This document shows positions 9,690-19,020 of a DNA stretch of 24,249 nt, piece by piece. This DNA is from Phallusia fumigata (taxonomy: Eukaryota; Chordata; Ascidiacea; Phlebobranchia; Ascidiidae). The translations under genes were made by a program, and so were the position numbers. The first letter of the stretch is position 1, and the number at the start of each line of letters is the position of its first letter. Location of the stretch: assembly GCA_008931825.1 (NCBI GenBank), contig QXVZ01027009.1, positions 1-24,249 of the forward strand. The letters are read 5' to 3'. Below the pieces are notes generated by a model that saw nothing but the letters and a program-made list of their open reading frames with translations, did not search any database and was not told where the DNA came from.

Positions 9690-10110
9690 GCTGGCGGTTT
9701 TGCCCCAAATGCAAAACGACCTGACGCGAGGGAGTGATTGACGATTTTACGACTCAAGCGGCGCAACGCTCAGCGGTTGGTCACAGTCTGCTACTTCACA
9801 CATAAACGGGCGTTCATAGGGTGCGGCCAGGCGGGCGTTTCATTTTAATTGTCTTGTTTTATGACGGACGAAGCTCAGCTGTTTATATTACATCACTGGT
9901 TTAGGTGAATGCGTAGCGTAAAGAAATGCGTCTGCTAGATAACGTTGTAAAGGTGATACATTACAATAACTTTGCTTTCTACTCTGTTGTACAAAAGCAC
10001 GTAAGCGCATGGTTAGTTGGTCAAGAAGCGTAATGTTGTTGTTGTTGAATTTATAGCGCATTACCGAAACCGCGCTGAAGAGATTCGTTAGGAGTTTGTT
10101 GCGGCTCGGC
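9690..10110. promoter_or_regulatory. Isolated CpG-rich patch, candidate internal promoter
   Basis: CpG dinucleotides cluster here (for example GACGCGAGG, AAGCGGCGCAACG, AGGCGGGCG, ACCGCGC) while the several kb on either side are almost CpG-free. In animals with mosaic gene-body methylation, unmethylated promoters keep CpG whereas methylated transcribed regions lose it. The patch separates the two micro-exon clusters, so it is a natural candidate for a second start site. No specific factor site is claimed. Confidence 0.35.
9926..9952 (+). CDS. Possible first coding exon for the 11009 cluster
   Basis: ATG in an acceptable context (AAAGAAATG) opens MRLLDNVVK and ends in phase 0 at a GTGATA donor. 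It lies in a CpG-rich patch inside otherwise CpG-poor sequence, as expected of an independent promoter. The phase would fit the exon at 11009. This is a weak call: the exon is 27 nt, the donor is not consensus, and no TATA or initiator stands out. Confidence 0.25.
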
Positions 10111-10530
10111 TAAAGGTCACTGTAGGTCAAACTATTGGTTGTGGGGTTTAAATTGTGCTGTTTACAATGAGATTGTAATTGGCATCATGTAAAAAATGAT
10201 TTTTTAGAATACATGTGGAAATCTTTACTTTTTGTTTTCCCACTAATTTTTAATTTACAACTCTCTTGTACAGTAGCATGTAAGCTTATATTTGGTAGGT
10301 CAAAAAGCGCAATGTTGTCGTTGGATTTGTAGCGCATTGCTGAAACCACGTTGGAAAGGGTCGTTTAGAGTTTGTAGTTTACTACGGCCTGACCAAAGGT
10401 CACTGCAGGTCAAACTATTGGTTAGTGTAAATGTGGGGTTTAGTTCATGCTTTTGACATTGAGATTGAAATTGACATGATGTAGGAAATGATTTAGTTAA
10501 ATTATGAATGGAAATCTTTACTTTTAAATT
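9981..10530. repeat. Diverged direct tandem duplication, about 280-bp period
   Basis: The sequence from about 9981 (TTGTACAAAAGCACGTAAGC) recurs from about 10262 (TTGTACAGTAGCATGTAAGC). Matching blocks follow in order: TCAAGAAGCGTAATGTTG / TCAAAAAGCGCAATGTTG, TATAGCGCATTACCGAAACC / TGTAGCGCATTGCTGAAACC, AAAGGTCACTGTAGGTCAAA / AAAGGTCACTGCAGGTCAAA, and GGAAATCTTTACTTTT in both. By eye it is an old duplication with many substitutions and small indels. Copy 1 is CpG-richer than copy 2. Confidence 0.7.
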
Positions 10531-10589
10531 TGTAAAACTGATTTTTAAACCGATCACGTTCTAAAAACATCACTTCTATTTAGAAATTG

Positions 10590-10915
10590 CATGTGTGTGG
10601 GGACCCATATGTTTATGCTAGCAGAAACAATCATGTTATAAAATGCCAAGGGAATAAGGGACCCAGTGTAATGTGGGTATTGAAAATATATCCAATGTAA
10701 TAAAGAAAATGGTATATGTGGAGAACATCATTTCGAAGTGGTAGTGAATGTGGAATAAAAATATGGAGAACACCACCTCTCTAGTTTTTAATGTATGGAT
10801 TGGGTGAAACTTTGCCGATGTGGGGACCCATGTGTTTCAGCCTGCAGAAACAATCATGCCATAAAAAGTTTGGGTATTTTTAGGGTGGTAGTGTATGTGG
10901 AGGTAAAAAGTATTC
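10590..10915. repeat. Short diverged direct repeats in an intron
   Basis: A block with GTGGGGACCCATATGTTT...GCAGAAACAATCATG (about 10596-10640) recurs as GTGGGGACCCATGTGTTT...GCAGAAACAATCATG (about 10820-10858), and GGTAGTGTATGTGG / GGTAGTGAATGTGG blocks accompany each. This looks like an old tandem duplication or two copies of a short interspersed element. Nothing coding is seen. Confidence 0.5.
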
Positions 10916-11008
10916 TTAAAGCCACCCCTTTAAAAGAACCGTAAGACAAATATTGGTTGACAGTGAAAAAATTATCACTATGATCATTCAAAAATGTCTT
11001 CTTTCTAG

Positions 11009-12632
11009 TTTTCACAAGCTTATGATGATGGTACTGATGATTCTAAGGTAAATTGCTGTGCAACGAAAAACATTTTATGTAAAATAATGGTGTTAATATT
11101 TACAGTGTTTTGAAGTTGTGGAACAAGATGTGGCTGCAAACACAACTCAACTATATGGGAGTGTTGAGGTACAGATTATTGGTTTGCAAGGAAATCTAAC
11201 CAAGTTTTTTTTACCTGTTGTTAGATGTTGCATTTGTTTGCTTTTATCAGTGACTAGGGTATCCGCATTGTTTGGTCAAGATTCCTCAGTTTTACTCAAA
11301 TTATTTTGAATGTTTTGTCAAAATGTTGTTTTTCAGCCCCTGGAAATCATTGATCTTGAAGCTGTTGTAGAGGTAAACCGCTGTCAATATTTTTAAGTTT
11401 GTAGTATAGTATGTAACAGTTTGACAATTTCAGGATGATTTGACAAATAATGCAACACCGATTGGTGACAATGTGCAGGTACATTAAGGTTGCTACCCTA
11501 GAAAAAGATAAAAATGCTTTCGTTAATTTAATATTTTGTTTGCAGGTTGAATGCCAACTTGTTTTAGAAGCTCTAATTGACAATGTCACTGAGATAGAAA
11601 GCAAATTTGAGGTAAACTAACTTGCGGGCAATAAAAAAATGTTTCTTATGGAGGTTTGTTTGACAGGTTGCACCTATGAAACCCATGGCATCAGACATTG
11701 AAGAGAGTGTCAATAAAACTGTCACCAACCTTGTTGAGCAGGTTGTAGCTCAGGTAACCTTAAAAATTAAGGTAATGGTATTCATTTTAAACCAAGAACA
11801 TGTATGTAGACTGAAGAAATCCATTGCGCTTTTGATTCCGATCATCTCACCTATGTTGCTGAGGTACACACCAGTAAATTTTATTTTATATTGGCTTATT
11901 GTATGTTAAGACATAATTTAAACATGTCAAAGATAGTGGTTATGTTAAAAATCATCACGGTCTGTAACACCACACCTTTTAACCGCACAATTTTGTTGTT
12001 GTTTTATTCAGAGTCACCTTCTGGAGCCAAACGATAGTTTGCTGTCAAGATGCACCAAAAAAACAAAAGTAAATTGTTACCCATAGGCTAATTTCAGCCC
12101 TTTCTTTTTAAATAGATTGTGTTTACTCTGTTTTTTTTCTCCATGTGATTCTATCTGTGAACTTTAAGTATAAAATGTTGTGACAGATATGGGTATAACT
12201 ATGACAGGTGATAGAGAGATATTGCAGGGTGCAATCGATTTGGTTTAACCTGATGACCTGATGTTCTCAAATGATTTAAATTTTTGATTTTTTGCACTTG
12301 AACACCAATCATCTATATGATTATTTTTCATTGATATGATTTTCATTGATGTTGCTAAAATCACTTTAACAATTGCCTGAAAACATGCATTTTTTATTTT
12401 AATAATATGTGGTGTCTAAAACAACTATTTCATTTAAAGCCTCAGACACCAGTGGATTATTGTAAAATCATACATATCCATTTTTTGTATGGAACATGTT
12501 GAATGTCACGTAGTTAAATCAATCCCCTCCATAGCACTGCCTATGTTTTTTGTCTTTTAGATGTCTAAATTGCAAAAGTTCAAGAAGCTCATGCTTCGTA
12601 TGTTTTGCTGTGGTGCAAAATTGGATTGTTAA
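11009..12632 (+). CDS. Second cluster of phase-0 micro-exons (continuation or sister gene)
   Basis: Exons read from splice sites: 11009-11047, 11106-11168, 11337-11372, 11434-11478, 11546-11611, 11667-11753, 11810-11863, 12012-12068 and 12561-12632 (TAA). All are multiples of three with phase-0 junctions, totalling 172 residues. Introns run from 55 bp upward (several 55-67 bp). The encoded protein is acidic and Glu/Asp/Val-rich with helix-like stretches such as DIEESVNKTVTNLVEQVVAQ, then switches abruptly to a basic C-terminus (MSKLQKFKKLMLRMFCCG...). No initiating exon is obvious. It could be joined to the exon ending at 8382, which also ends in phase 0, giving about 413 residues without the exon ending at 8622. 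Alternatively it starts from its own promoter near 9,700-9,950. The exon 11810-11863 has a weak pyrimidine tract. Family not recognised. Confidence 0.7.
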
Positions 12633-12701
12633 AGCTGCTGGTAAGTTTGTTGGTAACTTAAAAACTGTGATTGCTCATCAGTGTAATTTTTCTTTTACCA
12701 G
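12561..12701 (+). other. Dual-frame terminal exon and 61-bp downstream intron
   Basis: In the phase-0 frame this exon ends at a TAA (12630-12632) after a basic segment and Phe-Cys-Cys-Gly. A strong donor (GTAAGT) follows at 12641, only 8 nt beyond the stop, and a good acceptor ends at 12701, so there is an intron of 61 bp either in the 3' UTR or in coding sequence. Shifted by one base, the exon stays open through that donor with a CxxC...CxxC-like arrangement (CLNCKSSRSSCFVC). After splicing that frame runs to a TGA near 12720 (KAADAALPL). I prefer the phase-0 frame because every other junction is phase 0. Confidence 0.5.
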
Positions 12702-12964
12702 ATGCAGCCCTTCCTTTGTGATCTCTCTTTTCTTGCTTGTATAATGTGAATATTCATAACTGCAAGTTAGGAAGCAGGTTATGTTTAAATGCTGGTTTAA
12801 TGGTCAGGTAAATAGCCCAAGGCTAATATATAAAATTATACATTTGACACCACATGCCCCCAATGTTGCTAAAATCACTTTTACAAACGTAACTAACTTG
12901 CCCATTATGTTTCTTATATCCTGCCTTAACATATTCCAAGCCTTGCTTATCCACTGGATCAACA

Positions 12965-14230
12965 ATGTTGAGCTGACTAAATTAGAAGTAGCAAACTTAC
13001 CCACCCAATCAACAATACCAAACTTACCCAATTACTAACACCCAACCTACCCACCCAATTACCAACACCCAACCAATTAGCAATGCCCAACTTACCCACC
13101 CAGTTAGCAATTTCCAGCAAACCCACCAAATTACCAATGTCCAGCTCACCCACTTATTAGAAATACCAAGCTTACCTACACAGTTAGCAATATCAAGCAT
13201 GCCCACATGGGTAGCCATACCAAGCTTACCCACCCTAATTAACAAGCCCAACTTACCCACCCAATTACCAATACCCAGCTTACCCACCCAAATTAGAAAG
13301 CCAAGCTTACCCACCCAATAACCAATTCCCAGCTTACCCACCCAATTACCAATACACAGCTTACCCATCCCAATTATCAAGCCCAGCGTACCCACCCAAA
13401 TAGCAATACCAAGCTCACCCACCCAATTACCAATGTCCAGCTCATCCACCCAATTAGCAATACCAAACTTACCCACCAAGTTAGCAATGTACAGCATACC
13501 CGCACAATTAGCAATGTCAAGCATGCCTGCATGGGTAGCAATACCAAGCTTACCCATCCCAATTAGCATGCCCAAATTACCAATACCCAGCTTACCCACT
13601 AAACTACCAATACCAAGCTTACCCACCCAATTACCATTACCCAGCTTACCCACCAAACTACCAATACCAAGCTTACCCACCCCAATTAGCAAGCCCAGCT
13701 TACCCACCCAATTACCAATACCCAGCTTACCCACCCAACTACCAATATCAAGCTTACCCACCCAATAAGCAATGTCCAACTTACCCACCCAGCTAGAAAT
13801 ACCAAGGTTACCCACCCAATTAGCAAGCCCTGCTTACCCCCCAATAACCGATGTCCAGCTTACCCACCAAACAAGAAATACCAAGGTTACGCACCCAATT
13901 AGCAACCCCTGCTTACCCCCCAATAGGATATGTCCAGCTTACCCACCCAACTAGCAATACCAAGGTTACCCACCCAATTAGCAATGCCCAGCTTACCCAC
14001 CCCAATTAGCAAGCCCAGATTACCCACCCAACTAGCATTACCAAGCCTACCCACCCCAATTAGAAAGCCCGGCTTACCCACCCAACTAGCATTACCCAGC
14101 CTACCCACCCCAATTAGAAGCCCAACTTACCAGCCCATCTAGTACTACCAAGTCTACCCACCCCAAATAGAAAGCCCAGCTTACCAACCCAACTAGCAAT
14201 AACCAACATATCTGCCTGATTAACAATGCC
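12965..14230. repeat. 27-bp minisatellite, about 45 units
   Basis: The unit is close to ACCCACCCAATTAGCAA + TACCCAGCTT (27 nt), repeated with substitutions and occasional 1-3 nt length changes. Because 27 is divisible by three and the unit lacks stops in some frames, long open frames arise on both strands. The minus frame 13024-13815 repeats VGKLGIGNW, and plus frames at 13433-13768 and 13930-14142 repeat LPTQLAIPS. Edges are degraded: decayed units appear from about 12890 and after 14100. There is no convincing start, splice context or single conserved frame, so I treat it as non-coding. Confidence 0.85.
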
Positions 14231-14483
14231 CAGCTCACTCACTAAATCGGCGGTGGGTAGGTTACCACCATGATCAGCAATGCCTCACTACCCACCTGAT
14301 CTGCATTTCCCCACTAGGAGGGCCTGTGAGGCACAGGTTTGTTTACTGTCTTTTGGCAAGAAACTGTTTGCCATTAACCTACAGGCCTGCCCAAACTTTC
14401 AAGTGTTGCAGGCAGACATGGGGTATACACATTGCCTGCATTTGAATACTCCACTCATACTTGATTAGTATATTCAATTGTTT

Positions 14484-14660
14484 TGACCCTGCATAGGCTC
14501 CTGTCGTGGGTTCGAATCCCACCGCAGGCTAGATTTTTCTAGCTGGCTTGCCTTGCTGACTGAACTTCTTTGAAGGCCGACTATGATTCGGTATAACGCC
14601 TCTTACAGGCCTGGTGTATCATTGGCCTGCATAAGAGCTTCAGGGCCAATCTCAGCACAA
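14484..14660 (+). mobile_element. tRNA-derived SINE remnant
   Basis: Positions 14506-14522 form a perfect tRNA T-arm: GTGGG, loop TTCGAAT, CCCAC, containing a consensus RNA polymerase III B box (GGTTCGAATCC, 14509-14519). A tRNA-like acceptor side (GCAGGCTA) follows. No intact A box or anticodon arm is found upstream, so this is not a functional tRNA. A unique-looking tail (GGCTTGCCTTGCTGACTGAA through TTCAGGGCCAATC) continues to about 14660, as in tRNA-derived SINEs. The family name is not known to me. Confidence 0.55.
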
Positions 14661-15087
14661 ATATGCACATGCATATAATTCACATTTGAATTGTTTTGAA
14701 ATTCACATTTGAAAAATTATGAGCAGAATTTATAGTTGCTGAGAAATTTTATCAATATGAGCTATACCTAATAATTCTACGAAATTGCAAGTATAAGGTG
14801 AATGCTTATGAATAGCATTCAAATCCAATTACTCATGCATTTGTATGCATGTGTTGTTATGTCATGAACAGGATCTTACAATTTGAATATATTCAGGGTA
14901 GTGTGTTTCAAAACCTGTATTCAACAGGGGTAGAAAAAAAAGAAAAAGGAAAAAAAAACAGAATGAAAACAATATGTGAGCTCTCAGGGGAGGAATTCCG
15001 TGTGAAAAAGTATGAAAACGAATTGCCCCATGTCTGGTTGCAGGTCACTCTTACATGGGGAGGGTTATATCGCAGACCATTTAAAAC

Positions 15088-15838
15088 TAGGGTTGCAGAG
15101 TTGGAGGTGTTATTTTTGGAGTTTTTGCTATTTTGTCGAAACGTCCACTTTTTTAGCCTCCAAATATACTGAATGATGACTTAAAGTGCTTACACTCCTA
15201 AGAACACTAATAGATAGAGTGGGGCCTTGGTAATACTAGGATTCAGAGTCGGCATCCTTGTAATACTTGGAAGTCTAAGTCGGCATCCTTGTAATACTTG
15301 GAAGTCTAAGTCGGCATCCTAGTAATACTGGGAGTTGGAGTCGGCATCCAGGTTGTACCAGGAAACCGTATGATGACTTCAAGTGCTTAGACTCCTAAGA
15401 ACACTAATAGATGGAGTGGCACCTTAGTAATACTAGGATTCAGAGTCCGCATCCTTGTAATACTTGAAGTCTAAGTCAGCATTCTAGTTATATTAAGAAA
15501 CTGAATGACGACTTAAAGTGCTTAGACTCCTAAGAACACTAATAGTTAGAGTGGCACCTTAGTAATACTAGGATTCAGAATCGGCATCCTTGTAATGCTA
15601 GAAGTCTAAGTCAGCCTCCTAGTAATACTGGGAGTTGGAGTCGGCATCCTAGTTATACTAGAAAAATGAATGATAATTTAAAGTGCATAGACTCCTAGGA
15701 ATACTTAGAGTGGCACCTTAGTAATACTAGGATTCAGAGTTGGCATCCTAGTAATACTGGGAGTTGGAGTCGACATCCTAGTTATACTAGGCGTTGGGAG
15801 TAGGAGTCACACTTTATACCTCTGACTCTGCAACCCTA
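15088..15838. mobile_element. MITE-like element with internal tandem array
   Basis: Terminal inverted repeats of 14 bp, TAGGGTTGCAGAGT at 15088-15101 and its exact reverse complement at 15825-15838, bound a 751-bp segment; weaker similarity (AGAGGT/GGAGGT) extends inward. The terminal TA could be a TA target duplication, as in Tc1/mariner-type MITEs, or part of the repeat; no longer flanking duplication is seen. There is no transposase frame, so it is non-autonomous. The interior is an array of about 30-31 bp units (GGCATCCTTGTAATACTTGG...AAGTC). Confidence 0.6.
15171..15795. repeat. Higher-order tandem repeat inside the MITE
   Basis: Basic units of about 30-31 bp (AGTCGGCATCCTAGTAATAC with GGGAGTTGG or AAGTCTA variants) are grouped into four larger repeats. 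Each opens with TGATGACTTAAAGTGCTTA, CTCCTAAGAACACTAATAG, GAGTGGCACCTTAGTAATAC. The openings lie near 15171, 15368, 15503 and 15667, so the larger unit varies between about 130 and 200 bp through different numbers of small units. Confidence 0.8.
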
Positions 15839-15870
15839 AGGGCACAATGCGGGTTGGGCAGGCCTGAACT

Positions 15871-16001
15871 AATGGCTACTCCGCAAATAGTTCATGTTTT
15901 CATTGGTGATGGTTGTTCTCATCTAGTTGACCCACAAAAATTACCCACAGATCACTCGGTAAGGGGGTTTTATGGCCAGAAGTGTCTGGCAAATGCACTT
16001 A
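15871..16001 (+). repeat. Dispersed repeat, copy A
   Basis: AATGGCTACTCCGCAAATAG, then TTCATGTTTTCATTGGTGA, then a CCCACAGA.CACTC..T..GGGGGTTT block and ATGGCCAGAA...GGCAAATGCACTT. The same blocks appear in the same order on the minus strand at 17838-17970. Their shared reading MATPQ..VHVFIG is a by-product of nucleotide similarity, not a gene. Confidence 0.6.
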
Positions 16002-16330
16002 CATTTATTGTGTTGCCATGTCCACATGCATGCTGGCTCAGGGCTTGTAAGGCCAGTGTGTCACAACCGGCAGTATGCAAAGCCATTCCAGGTGGTCTGC
16101 AAGCATATCTGGCGCATACATTTAACTGCATTCTTCATGACATTTAGATTGTTTGTTTTACAAATAAAAAAATTAAAATTACTTTTCCTGGAACAAGGTG
16201 GTATGTGGCGACAGGTCACTACCTCCAAGTGCTTTAAGGAATTATTAAGAGGGTGACATTACCTTATGGTTTTGTGGTGTCATCACACAAAATGGTGCCT
16301 AAAATTTAGAAGCCCTGTGCTAAGCTAAAA

Positions 16331-16462
16331 GGGCTGGCCATACACTGGGCCCAACAAGTCTCACCTTTTCGTGCTGATTTTCATAAAAAGACATGTCACG
16401 AAAAAAAAGGTGTGTTGGGCCCTGCAACTTTCACAACGGCATTAAAGATGTATGGCCGGTCC
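16331..16462. mobile_element. Short foldback/MITE-like element
   Basis: The left end GGGCTGGCCATACA is matched by the inverted right end TGTATGGCCGGTCC (16449-16462; 12 of 14 pair). Internally TGGGCCCAACA...CACCTTTTCGTG is mirrored by CACGAAAAAAAAGGTGTGTTGGGCCC. The element is about 132 bp, with no coding capacity. No clear target-site duplication is visible. Confidence 0.55.
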
Positions 16463-17837
16463 AACAATTGTGGCCATGGAAGCACAGTAAATGGCATGGC
16501 TGAATGTGATTTTTATTTTCAGTGGAATTGGCTGAGTGATTACTTATTGGTTACAAAAGTAGATTTTTTTGGTTAGGCTTAGTCGGTTGGATAAATTGTC
16601 CAAACTGGTTTAGGTTTTAAAGGATGACAGGTTACATATTGCTGAAGTACTGGTTGTATTTTTTACCTAATTAACTTATCGGTTACTTACTATTTTGCCG
16701 AACGGGACCATCTGCATCGCACATTGTCTGAAGAACTGATGTTAAACAGTTTTAGCTTTAAACTTGACACTGCACTGATTTTTCATGTTAACTTTTTCTA
16801 AATGTAGAAATTGCCACTTTAGTTTGTTTGATAGTAACTAATTAACGATAGATTTTATGCTGATAGCTAACTACAAGTTTTATAACCTTTTTTTACCATT
16901 GTTAAGGTTGTAGTTTTTGCAGATAGTAACTTCAGCAATAGAATGTGCATTACTACAGCAGAAAATGCACCATTTTAGGTTGGTTTATTTAACTCCTTTT
17001 TTTATGACTTTTGATTTTTTTTTTGACAAACAATTGTAATGATGTTTTTTTAATTTTGTTGTGTTTTTTAATGGTCGACTGGCTTCTACCTTAATACTAG
17101 TTTAGAAATAATAGTTCTTTGAAATTTGTAGTTTGGGACAAAGAACATTTTTGGATTTTTTTGTTGATGGTAAAAGTACTAAAAATAGTTTTTTTTCACC
17201 AATTATCACATATTTGTGTAGGCAATGGTCAAGTAAATATTGTGTTAATATTTGTTTACTACATTTAGGTTTTTTATCGGGTCTGCACATGCATTTTTGC
17301 ATTTTAATGTTGCCAACTATGAAATGGTTATTAGTTTTCAAATTCAAAAGTTGTATGACTGAAGAAGTAAAACAAGATTTTGGCCACTTTAATTACTTTC
17401 TAGTAAGACCAACTTGTTTGTGTCCTTGTTTGTCTTGTAAAACAACCCCCTAAGCTTTTCCAATTTTAAGCGATTTTATGGTTGGCAACATTAAATATCA
17501 TACATTAGTTAACATAATTTTATAATTATAGCAACTGTTAGAAATGGGTAATGTGACATTTTAGTCAGGTGCCATAATTTCAAGTTAAAACATGTTTGAC
17601 ATGTGCTTTTGACATTGTGTGAGCAGATGAAAGAGTGAGGGATTTAGTAAGCCAGCTGCTAAGTAAATTGGGCCAAAAATGCAATCACTTTAGCAATATT
17701 ATACCTGTCATTGTTTAAAACTTTAACCACTTAGGACAATTTTGCCAACTCACTTTGCCTGAGTAAAAAAGGCCACTTTGTGGCAAGTAAGTTAGCCACT
17801 GGGTTAATTTACTGAAATTGGAAATCACATTCATCCT
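16463..17837. other. AT-rich CpG-poor interval, one weak exon candidate
   Basis: Mostly T-rich unique-looking sequence. On the minus strand, 16691-16727 lies between a TTCTTCAG acceptor and a GTAAGT donor and reads TMCDADGPVRQN. It holds three of the few CpGs here, which is mildly suggestive of a coding exon. The 17133-17453 plus frame is hydrophobic and Cys/Phe/Leu-rich because of T-richness, and I do not accept it. Confidence 0.3.
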
Positions 17838-17970
17838 TCAGCAAAGTGTATTTGCCTATTTCTGGCCATGGATAAACCCCCCAAAAAAGAGTGTCTGTGG
17901 GAAAAGCAGTGGGTCTGTACAGTCCACCAATGAAAACATGGACTACATAACAAAACTGTGGGGTGGCCAT
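17838..17970 (-). repeat. Dispersed repeat, copy B (inverted)
   Basis: Reverse complement reads AATGGCCACCCCACAGTTTT, then TCCATGTTTTCATTGGTGGA, CCCACAGACACTCTTTTTTG, GGGGTTTATCCATGGCCAGA and GGCAAATACACTTTGCTG, matching copy A at 15871-16001 block by block. Together they form a widely spaced inverted pair. Confidence 0.6.
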
Positions 17971-19020
17971 TTTTTCATTGGCAGAAAATAAGTTACTTGC
18001 CAAAAGTCAGTAAACAAGATAGCAATATACAGATAGATGTAAACAGTGTGATTGCAGTAACGGCGAAATAAAAGGGGTAAGCAGGGCAAAATGCAGTTTA
18101 TGGGGTTAGGCGTATCCAAGGAAAAAACTCTCATTTAAGGGTTACAAACCTCTCCAAAAACTTGATCACCTTCAAGGAAACATTTTGCAGTCTCCTGGAT
18201 ACTTAAGTAAAGAGATACACCCTAAAGGTCCAAAATTCAAGGCACAAAAAAGCAAATTGGCTTTTTCTTGTAAAACAGAAATGCTGTGTACATTACTGAC
18301 AAAGGTGATTAAAAGATCAGGTTCAAATTATGTGAAAGTGGGATGAGTCTTGGTAATTTGTGGGCGGAGTGAAAAGGGTCCTGATGTTGAATGGCTTTTA
18401 AGGTCAGTGTTTGGGTCCCCCCTATCTTAGTGAAACAAACATTTATCAAGTATTAAGGTGGGCTTTATTATTTATTGAAACCTTCACAAAAAAGATACAT
18501 TTTCTACAAAAAGTATAAATTTTAGGCAAAGAAACTGAGGTTTAGTTAGTCTTACAACCCTATTAGTCCAAAAATTTAATTAAACATGACAGAAAGGTGG
18601 CATAAGTAGCATATGGAACCTAAACCTGGGGCATGTGGTGTCACATCGAAACACTTAAAAAAGTGCATTAGCATTTCAATTTTTTTATAATTCTTAATTA
18701 TCCAAATTCACATTACCTGCTTCGTTTCTTTCAGTTGTGAAATAATTTGTGCGCTTAATACAAAAAAACAACATATGGATGTGTTTTGATGATTATTTAC
18801 AGGTGTCCTTAGCCCTGTGAAATTTAAGCTGTTATGCCCAATCAAACGTTGGGACTTTATTAGAAAATAAAAAGGTCTTTAATACTGGTTTAGACAAGTT
18901 GTTTGCTTTCAAAGCTTATAAGTAAGCTGTAATATTTTTCTGGTGTTTATACAAACTAAAAGAAATATAGAAGACTGTTAGTAAAAACGGTTCAGAATTG
19001 TTAAGTGCAAATTAATTGTC
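17971..19020. other. AT-rich CpG-poor interval, one weak minus exon candidate
   Basis: Minus-strand 18717-18753 lies between a T-rich acceptor (TTTTTTTGTATTAAG) and a GCAG|GTAATG donor and reads RTNYFTTERNEA. The plus strand has a competing strong acceptor at 18734 (TTCGTTTCTTTCAG). A GTGGGCGGAG box occurs near 18361. Otherwise nothing is supported. Confidence 0.25.

Noticed and set aside
12349..12881. Shared 19-mer ATGTTGCTAAAATCACTTT at 12349 and 12863
   Set aside because: Similarity does not extend beyond the word, so I cannot distinguish a repeat from coincidence.
13024..13815. 263-codon minus-strand frame, the longest in the window
   Set aside because: It is the 27-bp minisatellite read in frame; other frames and the opposite strand are open as well, and no splice or start context supports it.
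12965..14230. CRISPR-like array
   Set aside because: Units are contiguous with no unique spacers, and the window is eukaryotic.
14484..14530. Functional tRNA gene
   Set aside because: Only the T-arm and part of the acceptor are present; no A box, D-arm or anticodon arm.
15794..16147. 117-codon plus frame as a gene
   Set aside because: It covers the MITE end and dispersed repeat copy A; its similarity to a minus-strand frame at 17809-18003 is explained by the inverted nucleotide repeat.
17133..17453. 106-codon plus frame with hydrophobic, Cys-containing sequence
   Set aside because: Composition follows directly from T-rich DNA; no acceptor, donor or start context.
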